13,699 bases of DNA from Bdellovibrio sp. GTDB taxonomy: Bacteria > Bdellovibrionota > UBA1018. The stretch is from NCBI GenBank assembly GCA_016213345.1, contig JACRAO010000050.1:1-13699 (forward strand). Reading direction: 5' to 3'. Both the position numbers and the translations under genes were made by a program. The notes below the pieces were generated by a model. That model saw only the letters and a list, made by a program, of their open reading frames with translations, had not been told where the DNA came from and did no database searches. Positions 1 through 5,983 of this stretch are shown piece by piece. Within the stretch, counting starts at the first letter, position 1. Every line of letters begins with the position of its first letter.

Positions 1-59
1 AGTAATGTCTTAACTTTATTTATTACAATAGACTACTATTTGGTCCAATATAATGATAA

Positions 60-89
60 TTGACAACTTATGTGTCTATTGTTTACAAT
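60..89 (+). promoter_or_regulatory. Sigma-70-like promoter for the macrodomain gene
   Basis: TTGACA (60-65) is a perfect -35 box and TACAAT (84-89) matches the -10 consensus at 5 of 6 positions, with an 18-bp spacer. This predicts a start near 96 and a leader of about 120 nt before the TTG start at 215. A 9-bp inverted repeat, ACAATAGAC (25-33) and GTCTATTGT (74-82), flanks the -35 box and could be an operator; that role is inference. Confidence 0.5.
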
Positions 90-147
90 TAATAAGCGTG
101 GTTATTTGAATGTACCTTGAAAGAATTCCAGGAGAAATCTCGCCTTT

Positions 148-180
148 ATGAATAATAAAAATCATAAAAACTCCAGTTGA
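148..180 (+). other. 10-codon upstream ORF in the macrodomain leader
   Basis: ATG at 148 lies 12 nt after AGGAGA (130-135), a better Shine-Dalgarno than anything near the annotated TTG. It encodes 10 residues and ends at TGA (178-180). Its text (TAAAAATCATAA, 156-167, then CTCCA, 171-175) recurs inside the macrodomain gene at 232-248 in the same reading register, so both places read Lys-Asn-His-(Lys)-Asn-Ser. It may be a decayed former 5' end of the gene or a regulatory upstream ORF. Expression is not shown. Confidence 0.3.
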
Positions 181-214
181 ACAATCACGAATATTATGAT
201 CTAGTGATGTTACT

Positions 215-760
215 TTGAAAAACCATGGCCCTAAAAATCATAACTCCAATGGTAAAATTGAAATTCTTGTGGGCGACATCACAAAACAAAATGTTGACGC
301 AATTGTTAATGCAGCAAATACAACACTATTGGGCGGAGGCGGTGTAGATGGTGCAATTCACACAGCAGCGGGACCTGAACTATTAAAAGAATGTGAAAAA
401 CTTGGTGGCTGTTCCACAGGAAAAGCTAAGATCACTAAAGGCTTCAATCTACCTGCCAAATGGGTTATTCACACAGTGGGACCAGTTTGGAGCGGAGGAC
501 AATACAATGAAAAATTTGTACTTACCTCTTGTTATCAAAACTGTCTAAAACTGGCTGAGGAATATCAAATTAAAACTCTAGCCTTTCCTTCAATTAGCAC
601 TGGCGCGTATCGCTTTCCAATCACTGAAGCATCAGAAATAGCACTTAGAGAAATCAAAAAGCATCTTGATCAAAAAAGCTCTCAAATAGAAAAAGTTCTT
701 ATTGTCTGTTTTGATGAAAAAACTTACCTGCATTATTTAGCGCAGTTGGGGCATGTGTAG
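215..760 (+). CDS. Macrodomain protein, MacroD/YmdB-type ADP-ribose hydrolase
   Basis: This is a single macrodomain of 181 residues, the usual size for the family. Members bind ADP-ribose, deacetylate O-acetyl-ADP-ribose and remove mono-ADP-ribose from proteins in the cytosol. Visible motifs in order are GDIT (20-23), VNAAN (31-35), the catalytic loop GGGGVDGAI (40-48) and the STGAY phosphate-binding loop near residue 130. Asp45 sits where E. coli YmdB has its catalytic aspartate, so activity is expected. The start is TTG at 215; an in-frame stop at 197-199 excludes anything longer, and no in-frame ATG precedes GDIT. No good Shine-Dalgarno lies before TTG, whereas a short upstream ORF has one. 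No ADP-ribosyltransferase partner such as DarT is visible nearby. The 3' end overlaps the opposing gene by 24 nt. Confidence 0.88.
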   Translation: MKNHGPKNHNSNGKIEILVGDITKQNVDAIVNAANTTLLGGGGVDGAIHTAAGPELLKECEKLGGCSTGKAKITKGFNLPAKWVIHTVGPVWSGGQYNEKFVLTSCYQNCLKLAEEYQIKTLAFPSISTGAYRFPITEASEIALREIKKHLDQKSSQIEKVLIVCFDEKTYLHYLAQLGHV

Positions 761-1429
761 ACTAAACTTGATATCTGCACTTAAATAAAGCCGACTGTCA
801 ACAAGAGGAAATCGTGGTTGTGAACGCTGATAGTCGTCATAGATATAACTGCGTTCAATAGATGAAAACGTTTTTGAATCTCTTATATATACACTTTCGG
901 TTTCATCGCTCTGCAATGCAACTGCCTCAGAAAATGGATTAACCGCTATAACGGTGCCTTTGATTCTATCGGCTGATATAACTGAATCATTGACACAGGT
1001 TCCTTGCACGCAGCCAAACATAAGTGCCAGACTTACAAAGTTTTTTATAAAGATGTTGCCAGATATATGACCACGAAAGACTATAGTGTTCTGGTATGGG
1101 TTAACAGCCAGAATTGTGCCAAAAATATACTGATCATTGCTAACGAATGCAATAATGCGCTCCCTAACACAGTACATTTCTAAACATCCTAAACCCAAAG
1201 CCATTGTCGATTTTTCCCTTATAAAAGTATTACCAGTTGAATCACTACGGAAAACGATGGTCTGTTGATTAGGGTTGACACTGAGAACTCTTCCTACGAT
1301 ACGATCATCTGAAACAACCGGATCGCCAGGACAAATAAGTTGGTCCTTTGTTCTAGTACAGTCATCAGCTAAAGAGCTATGCATGTTCACTCCAACCAAA
1401 ATAACTGCAAAAAGTACGTTGATTTTCAT
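737..1429 (-). CDS. Secreted three-repeat protein of unknown function
   Basis: The protein has 230 residues. The first 21 form a type I signal peptide (Lys2, hydrophobic core, cleavage expected after Ser-Leu-Ala), so it is periplasmic or extracellular; the next Cys (24) is not in a lipobox. The mature part holds three repeats of about 58 residues, near 32-86, 86-145 and 145-188. Each contains a G-x-V/I-x-x-V-N-P stretch followed by a strand ending in VFR or similar, then a basic or aromatic strand. Repeats are joined by GC-x4-C links (Cys81/86 and Cys140/145), which suggests disulfides. Repeat 3 is the most diverged and lacks a terminal GC. The ATG at 1427-1429 was chosen because GGAGG lies 8 nt before it; a longer frame to 1447 has no such site. 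I do not recognise a function. Similar small-barrel repeat proteins with GC...C links are, as far as I recall, frequent in Bdellovibrio-like bacteria. Confidence 0.75.
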   Translation of the reverse strand: MKINVLFAVILVGVNMHSSLADDCTRTKDQLICPGDPVVSDDRIVGRVLSVNPNQQTIVFRSDSTGNTFIREKSTMALGLGCLEMYCVRERIIAFVSNDQYIFGTILAVNPYQNTIVFRGHISGNIFIKNFVSLALMFGCVQGTCVNDSVISADRIKGTVIAVNPFSEAVALQSDETESVYIRDSKTFSSIERSYIYDDYQRSQPRFPLVDSRLYLSADIKFSLHMPQLR

Positions 1430-1561
1430 ATTAAACCTCCAATTCATTTGTAGTATTTAAGCACCTTAATAAACACACCTATCAGAAATTATGCATAGAG
1501 TCAATAATGTTGATTAAAATGGTAATAAATTAAAAAAATAATTTACTAAAAATCGACTTCG

Positions 1562-2101
1562 CTAACCACCCCTGATTTCAGCAACCAAGGCATGATAGAG
1601 AAGAGATAAATCTTCGTTTGTTTTTTTGAGTCTACTAAGCACTCCGCGGGCAACTCTTCTTAAGACTGGCAATGCAAGTTCTGGTTCATCTTTACAAAAC
1701 TGCTCAAAATATTCTTGATTCCAAACCAAACAATAACAATCTGTGTCGGCTTTGATTGTTGCTGACCTCGCATCTGTTTCTAAAAGTCCGCCTTCACCAA
1801 AATGAGTGGATACTTTACCATCAAAAACTGCAACCTTGTACAACTCACCTTCAGTTGTTGACTTATAAACACTTGCTTTTCCATGAATTAAAATAAACAT
1901 TTCAGAACCAGGAACTCCCTCTATAATAATATTTTCACCAGCAGTAATAAACCTTTCCTCTAATAACATCGCTATTTTCTTAAGAGCTTCGTCATTAGAA
2001 CTAATCTCAGAGAAAAGTTCTATGTTTTTTAAATACTCGACCCAGCCTTTTTCTAATTTAAACTGCGGCTGAGGATTTAGCATTTTCTTGGTTTGTGTCA
2101 T
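1562..2101 (-). CDS. Stand-alone cyclic-nucleotide-binding domain protein
   Basis: This 179-residue protein is almost entirely one cNMP-binding domain of the CRP/CAP fold, with no DNA-binding or catalytic domain. The phosphate-binding cassette is at 101-117: Phe-Gly-Glu (101-103), then Arg112-Ser-Ala-Thr. Glu103 and Arg112 are the residues that contact the ribose and cyclic phosphate, so real ligand binding is likely. The C-terminal helices (about 125-170) resemble the B/C helices that respond to ligand. It overlaps the upstream potassium-channel gene by 44 nt, in the +1 frame. Its start has AAGGA about 8 nt upstream, and that site lies within a tandem repeat of the channel gene. The arrangement suggests a detached ligand sensor that acts on the channel, or the product of a split channel-CNBD fusion. 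The partnership is inference. Confidence 0.85.
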   Translation of the reverse strand: MTQTKKMLNPQPQFKLEKGWVEYLKNIELFSEISSNDEALKKIAMLLEERFITAGENIIIEGVPGSEMFILIHGKASVYKSTTEGELYKVAVFDGKVSTHFGEGGLLETDARSATIKADTDCYCLVWNQEYFEQFCKDEPELALPVLRRVARGVLSRLKKTNEDLSLLYHALVAEIRGG

Positions 2102-3350
2102 ATAAGTTTCCTTGTAAGTTTCCTTGTAAATTTCCTTGTGAGCTTTCTTGTTTAAAACGATTTTCTAAAACAATAGCTAATGAACCATCCAAAATAATAT
2201 AGTCATCAACTGGGTTTAAAACCGGGTCATTGCATTTGAGTTGTTTTACTAATTTTAGATTTTGAACAAGTTTTTTTACATCTGGTGTTTTCTGTGCTTT
2301 TCGTATGGCCCTCTCTTTGATCAGATGACTATTTCCTGTGTTTTCTAAAATTCCAATCACAACACAATCAGGATATCGTTTCTCGAATTCTTTTTTGAAA
2401 TCTATGTATTTTTGTTTCAAAAAATCATCTGGAATTTTTTTTGTATTGATAATAGTTGGAGTTTTTGGAGAAAGAAGATCAAACAGAATATTTGTAATTC
2501 CTGTACCCGCTGAGGCATTTCCCAAAAGCAGTCGTCTATATTCTTCTGTATAAATAATTTCATTTACTGAAGCAAGTTTTAAATATTGATCCATTTTAGG
2601 ATCATAGATCTCAGCAGCCACCAAAGTCCCCTTGGCTATATTAGCCAGCGTCATAGCAGTCATAATAGTATGAGAATCAGTTTCGATCATACTTGGAACT
2701 TGATTATTATTACCTGGTGTTTGATCTGCTAAAATTAAAACTTTCCTTGCTCGTTCTGGCGCAGCTCGTCTTAAAATAATTTCTTGATAATAATCACCAG
2801 GAACTACTTGTATCTCACTAAGTCTAGGATGCTCTCTGATGGCATCAATTTTTGATTGTGAAATATTAGCTACCAATATTAGCTGGTCCGATTTTAAATC
2901 CGGATTGAAAGCCAATACATGAAGCAAAATTTCATGAATATCCTCTTTCCATCCACAAACAACAAAATGCTTATTTAAATGATTTGTTTCCACAAGTCCT
3001 CTCCTCTTTCTCAAAGCTTGTTCTAAAAAATAAGAAGAAATCTTTGCTGTAAGAATTCCAATAGCCACAACTCCTGAAAGCATTAATGCAGTACCTAAAA
3101 CACGGCCCCAAACAGTTACTGGGAAACGATCTCCATAACCAACAGTCAAGAAAGTGACAATGCCCCACCATAGCGAGTCAGGGTAAGACGTAATGTTAGA
3201 GTCTGCTGCCCCATACTCCACTAGATAGACAAAATATGAAATCCCAAGCCATGTAATTACTAAAAAGGTAACAACAAATGTCATTAAATTGGCACGCAAA
3301 AATCGTTTATATTTTTGCCTCCAATTTTCCTGTGCGCTAAATAAATCCAT
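2058..3350 (-). CDS. Two-TM potassium channel with RCK (TrkA-N/TrkA-C) gating domain
   Basis: The protein has 430 residues. TM1 is about 22-43, the pore helix about 56-68, the K+ selectivity filter TVGYGD is at 69-74, and TM2 is about 82-103. An RCK_N/TrkA-N Rossmann-like domain starts near residue 128 with VVCGWKED; the classical GxGxxG is absent, as in several channel RCK domains. An RCK_C-like region fills about 280-395. It should be an inner-membrane K+ channel, tetrameric with a cytoplasmic gating ring, like MthK. The C-terminus carries three Gln-Gly-Asn-Leu repeats (405-416) encoded by a 12-bp DNA repeat, which also contains the ribosome-binding site of the downstream cNMP-binding gene. 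The start is ATG at 3350; the next upstream element is tRNA-Arg, 44 nt away. Confidence 0.9.
   Translation of the reverse strand: MDLFSAQENWRQKYKRFLRANLMTFVVTFLVITWLGISYFVYLVEYGAADSNITSYPDSLWWGIVTFLTVGYGDRFPVTVWGRVLGTALMLSGVVAIGILTAKISSYFLEQALRKRRGLVETNHLNKHFVVCGWKEDIHEILLHVLAFNPDLKSDQLILVANISQSKIDAIREHPRLSEIQVVPGDYYQEIILRRAAPERARKVLILADQTPGNNNQVPSMIETDSHTIMTAMTLANIAKGTLVAAEIYDPKMDQYLKLASVNEIIYTEEYRRLLLGNASAGTGITNILFDLLSPKTPTIINTKKIPDDFLKQKYIDFKKEFEKRYPDCVVIGILENTGNSHLIKERAIRKAQKTPDVKKLVQNLKLVKQLKCNDPVLNPVDDYIILDGSLAIVLENRFKQESSQGNLQGNLQGNLYDTNQENAKSSAAV
2103..2150 (-). repeat. 12-bp tandem repeat: codes QGNL and carries repeated Shine-Dalgarno sites
   Basis: There are three near-identical 12-bp units (2103-2114, 2115-2126, 2127-2138) and a degenerate fourth (2139-2150). 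On the minus strand the unit is CAAGGAAACTTA. In the channel frame each unit encodes Gln-Gly-Asn-Leu; in the cNMP-protein frame it would read Lys-Glu-Thr-Tyr and has no stop. Each unit contains AAGGA, and the last copy lies about 8 nt before the ATG at 2101. Copy-number change keeps both frames and changes only the number of ribosome-binding sites. Confidence 0.8.
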
Positions 3351-3394
3351 TCACCTAGAAAATCGGCTATATACAGCTTAAAGATTAGATTAAT

Positions 3395-3466
3395 TGGAAC
3401 CGCCCAGAATCGAACTGGGAATAGCTGTTTAGGAAACAGCCGTTATATCCATTTAACTACGGCTCC
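3395..3466 (-). tRNA. tRNA-Arg (anticodon CCU)
   Basis: A full cloverleaf can be drawn. The acceptor is GGAGCCG/CGGTTCC with one G-U pair, the anticodon stem is GCTGT/ACAGC with loop TTCCTAA (anticodon CCT, reads AGG), and the T-arm is CCCAG-TTCGATT-CTGGG. The discriminator is A, and CCA is not encoded (ATTA follows). A weak promoter, TTGCAT-16-TACTGT, lies just upstream. The gene sits between the LytM lipoprotein gene and the potassium-channel gene. Confidence 0.93.
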
Positions 3467-3519
3467 ATAAGACAGTATTTTTAACTGATGCACATGCAAA
3501 AGACTAGAAAATAGATAGA

Positions 3520-4152
3520 TTACTTTTTACGTGTGGCGATCACTTGCGAAGCCCAATTTGGATGCTCTGGTAAAATTTTTATTGGATCTAGAGCTATTAC
3601 TCCATGTCGAATTTCAAAATGCAAGTGAGAACCCACACTATGCCCAGTACTCCCTGAATAAGCGATTTGTTGGCCTTTTTTTACCTTTTGTCCTTTTTTA
3701 ACTACAAGTCTTGAGTTATGAGCATACACCGTAGAAAGTGCATTACCTCCCACTCCCCCATGCTCAATAACTAACATCTTTCCATAACCTTTTATACTTA
3801 CACCAGCATAAATGACTTCGCCATCAGAAACCGCATAAACAATCGATCCCCGCTTTGCTCGTAAGTCCACCCCCTCATGATAATCACTCCCGCGCTTACC
3901 AAACAAAGACGTAATCACTACAGGACGCACTGGCCACTGCCACTGATAAGTCATTGCTTTAACTTGACTTAAAACTGATGAACTCAATTGTGGCTCTTCT
4001 TTTGGTATATTAATATTTGCTTCTTCTAATGTACGAAGTCGATCCAAAAGCCCCATCCTGTCATTTTTCATTGGCCGTGCTATTACACAGCCAATAAGAA
4101 AAAAAATACTCAGAATAAAGCAAAAAATACGATTTATTTGAATAAATTCCAT
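3520..4152 (-). CDS. LytM/M23 metallopeptidase lipoprotein, NlpD-like
   Basis: The protein has 210 residues. A type II signal peptide ends in the lipobox Leu19-Ile-Gly-Cys22. Residue +2 after Cys is Val, not Asp, so outer-membrane sorting is expected. A short linker leads to an M23/LytM domain (about 75-195). All catalytic positions are present: His92-x3-Asp96, His145 in YAH, and His176-Leu-His178. It should therefore be an active peptidoglycan endopeptidase, unlike E. coli NlpD or EnvC, which have degenerate sites and only activate amidases. No LysM domain is present. The start overlaps the surE 3' end by 19 nt in a different frame, implying translational coupling; surE next to nlpD is a known gene order in Proteobacteria. 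tRNA-Arg follows 53 nt downstream. Confidence 0.88.
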   Translation of the reverse strand: MEFIQINRIFCFILSIFFLIGCVIARPMKNDRMGLLDRLRTLEEANINIPKEEPQLSSSVLSQVKAMTYQWQWPVRPVVITSLFGKRGSDYHEGVDLRAKRGSIVYAVSDGEVIYAGVSIKGYGKMLVIEHGGVGGNALSTVYAHNSRLVVKKGQKVKKGQQIAYSGSTGHSVGSHLHFEIRHGVIALDPIKILPEHPNWASQVIATRKK

Positions 4153-4907
4153 TTTCTCTGCATTTCTTCCAAAAATTGAAAATCAGTACAATCCAATTTG
4201 AGAGGCGTAATAGACGCAAAACCAGCCGCAACTGTTAAACAATCCGTGTTTTCTTCTGCCTTAAAACCCTTATATCTTCCTCCAACCCAAAAATAATCTT
4301 TTCCACGATGATCCTTTCGCTTTAAAACACTCCCACTATAATAACGAAAGCCCTGTCTTGTAAGTTGTATCCCTTTAACAGATCTTACTGGTAAGTCAGG
4401 AACATTTAGGTTTAACATCGTGTGTTTTGGCAGTGGATTTATTTGTAAGTTTTTTAAAACTTTAACTGCAATTTTTGCAGCCGTACCATAATGAAGTTTG
4501 TTTTCAGGGAGTCCTTTTGAAAAATCAAGCGACAAACTCACTGCTAATGCAGGAATACCTAAAATACATGCTTCTCTAGCTGCAGAAACAGTGCCGGAAT
4601 AATATACATCCTGACCCAAATTTCCACCCCGATTAATCCCTGATACAACGAGGCTAGGCATAGATCCAATTACTTCGCGAATACCCAAATAAACGCAATC
4701 TGCTGGAGAACCATTTACACCATAAAAGTTTTTTCCCATCGGTATTATTCTTAAAGGCTTGTGAATAGTCAAAGAATGTCCTGTTGTACTTTTTTCTTCA
4801 ATAGGTGCCACGACAAATACTTGGCCTATTTTTTTTAATTCTCTAAAAATCACTTTAAGCCCATATGCATGAACGCCATCATCATTACAAAGTAAAATAC
4901 GCATCAT
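4134..4907 (-). CDS. surE: 5'/3'-nucleotidase SurE
   Basis: SurE dephosphorylates nucleoside 5'- and 3'-monophosphates (EC 3.1.3.5/3.1.3.6) in the cytosol and is linked to stationary-phase survival. Two ATGs lie in tandem (4907 and 4904). Counting from the second gives the family numbering: metal ligands Asp8 and Asp9 in CNDDG, Ser39, and Asn91 in VSGINRGGN, followed by YYSGTVSAAREA. All are intact. The length of 256-257 residues is normal. No strong Shine-Dalgarno precedes either ATG. The palindromic element ends about 50 bp upstream of the start (4960 versus 4907), so the surE promoter may lie within its arm or be absent. Confidence 0.96.
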   Translation of the reverse strand: MMRILLCNDDGVHAYGLKVIFRELKKIGQVFVVAPIEEKSTTGHSLTIHKPLRIIPMGKNFYGVNGSPADCVYLGIREVIGSMPSLVVSGINRGGNLGQDVYYSGTVSAAREACILGIPALAVSLSLDFSKGLPENKLHYGTAAKIAVKVLKNLQINPLPKHTMLNLNVPDLPVRSVKGIQLTRQGFRYYSGSVLKRKDHRGKDYFWVGGRYKGFKAEENTDCLTVAAGFASITPLKLDCTDFQFLEEMQRKWNLFK

Positions 4908-4959
4908 ATTATTTTCATTTTATAACCTATTCGCAATAAACTAAACTGGTAATTTTTGC

Positions 4960-5212
4960 CTAGTACATTATTTTAGAAATTTTTTATGTTTATCTTAAAA
5001 GTATCTATAGATTTAGTTGGGATATTTTTAAAATAATTATGTTCGCTCAGGCGCGGCATCCTGCCTCTGGGGCCCCCTTGGCCATCCATGGCCGAGTCGC
5101 ATCCAGCTCCCCCAAGGCCTTCTCTCACAAAATTATTTTAAAAATATCTCAAATTGATTTATTTAGGGTACTTTTAAGATAAACATAAAAAATTTCTAAA
5201 ATAATGTACTAG
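4960..5212. mobile_element. MITE-like palindromic element
   Basis: The outer arms 4960-5003 and 5169-5212 are perfect 44-bp inverted repeats. A second perfect pair of 18 bp (5021-5038 and 5131-5148) continues inward, separated from the outer pair by less matched segments (17 and 20 nt). The arms are very A+T-rich (7 G/C in the outer 44 bp). The core, 5039-5130, is the opposite: 56 of 80 bases in 5041-5120 are G or C, and it contains GGCCAT-CC-ATGGCC (5080-5093) and CCTTGG/CCAAGG (5076-5081, 5112-5117). TGCC flanks both ends (4957-4960, which overlaps the first arm base, and 5213-5216), as a target-site duplication would. No ORF of note is inside. A non-autonomous transposable element is the best reading; a very large bidirectional hairpin is the alternative. 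This accounts for most of the gene-free stretch 4908-5239. Confidence 0.7.
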
Positions 5213-5218
5213 TGCCAT

Positions 5219-5244
5219 AACAACGTTTAAGAACAACGTTTAAG
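5219..5244. repeat. 13-bp perfect tandem duplication at the 3' end of the SIS gene
   Basis: AACAACGTTTAAG occurs twice in tandem, at 5219-5231 and 5232-5244. The second copy contains the stop codon (5240-5242) of the SIS-domain gene. It begins 3 bp outside the TGCC flank of the palindromic element. Polymerase slippage or a past insertion/excision could have made it. Confidence 0.75.
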
Positions 5245-5980
5245 ACTTATTTAAATACGGATCTCGTTTTTTTGCTACTTTCTCTAATGCTAAGTTTAAC
5301 AATTCTCCATCTGACGTATTAACACTTGTATACACACAATGCAGGCTTACCTTCTCTAGCTCTGCACACACATTTACTAAAATACTATGACCTAGAAAAA
5401 TCAAACTTAGAGATGACACCGGTCCTAAAAATAAACCTTTCTTACTAGGCACTACTGCATCTCCTATTCTCCCTCCAATATCAACAACAATATTACAAAT
5501 TTCATACAACTTTTTACCTGAACTATGTCGAGATTGAACATTTTTTGAATGCTCTAAATTAGTAAAACAAACTGTATAAAGCCCAAGCTCTTTTGCATAA
5601 AAAGCCAAATCAATAATGCCACCATTGATACCTGACTGGGAAGCAAGCCATAGCATTTCACCTTTTACTGGAACGCAGTGATCTAAAAACTGTCTAAAAG
5701 CACCTTCTTGCCTCTCTAATTGTCTGAGTTTTTTTGGACCAGAAAAAGGCAATAACGCAGAATCACTCACTGGAATAACAAAATTCGCTCCACCTGCCCT
5801 ATGATAAAGTTCCATCGGAAAAAGAGCTGAATGCCCACTACCAAAAACAAAAAGAAATCTCCCCTTTTTTACTTCAGAAACTAGTTTTTTAGAAATCCCC
5901 TCCAATGCCGGTTTGTTTTTTATAATAATTTTCTTAAGATGTGGCAAAACAAATTTCGAATATGTTTCTAAAGTTTGCAT
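5240..5980 (-). CDS. SIS-domain protein, UPF0309-like sugar-phosphate binding
   Basis: This 246-residue protein has one SIS (sugar isomerase) fold. Recognisable sites are FGSGHS (46-51), the phosphosugar-binding loop, and YHRAGG (59-64), a signature of the UPF0309 group, followed by a second loop SQSGINGG near 113-120. UPF0309 proteins bind phosphosugars; the reaction is not established, and I cannot choose between isomerase, deacetylase-coupled and regulatory roles. It starts 3 nt after the lptD stop, so it is translated from the accD-lptD transcript and may serve envelope sugar metabolism (inference). The 3' end lies in a 13-bp tandem duplication, and the palindromic element immediately downstream could act as a transcript end. 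Confidence 0.8.
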   Translation of the reverse strand: MQTLETYSKFVLPHLKKIIIKNKPALEGISKKLVSEVKKGRFLFVFGSGHSALFPMELYHRAGGANFVIPVSDSALLPFSGPKKLRQLERQEGAFRQFLDHCVPVKGEMLWLASQSGINGGIIDLAFYAKELGLYTVCFTNLEHSKNVQSRHSSGKKLYEICNIVVDIGGRIGDAVVPSKKGLFLGPVSSLSLIFLGHSILVNVCAELEKVSLHCVYTSVNTSDGELLNLALEKVAKKRDPYLNKS

Positions 5981-5983
5981 TAC

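Noticed and set aside
1526..1545. TAAATTA/TAATTTA inverted repeat as a terminator
   Set aside because: An all-A/T 7-bp dyad in A+T-rich intergenic DNA is expected by chance and would not be stable.
5041..5125. Small protein encoded by the G+C-rich core
   Set aside because: No start with a ribosome-binding site; the composition is explained better by nested dyads.
4960..5212. Integron attC site or CRISPR-like repeat
   Set aside because: There are no RYYYAAC/GTTRRRY boxes at the ends and no spaced direct repeats; the arms are long and perfect, unlike attC.
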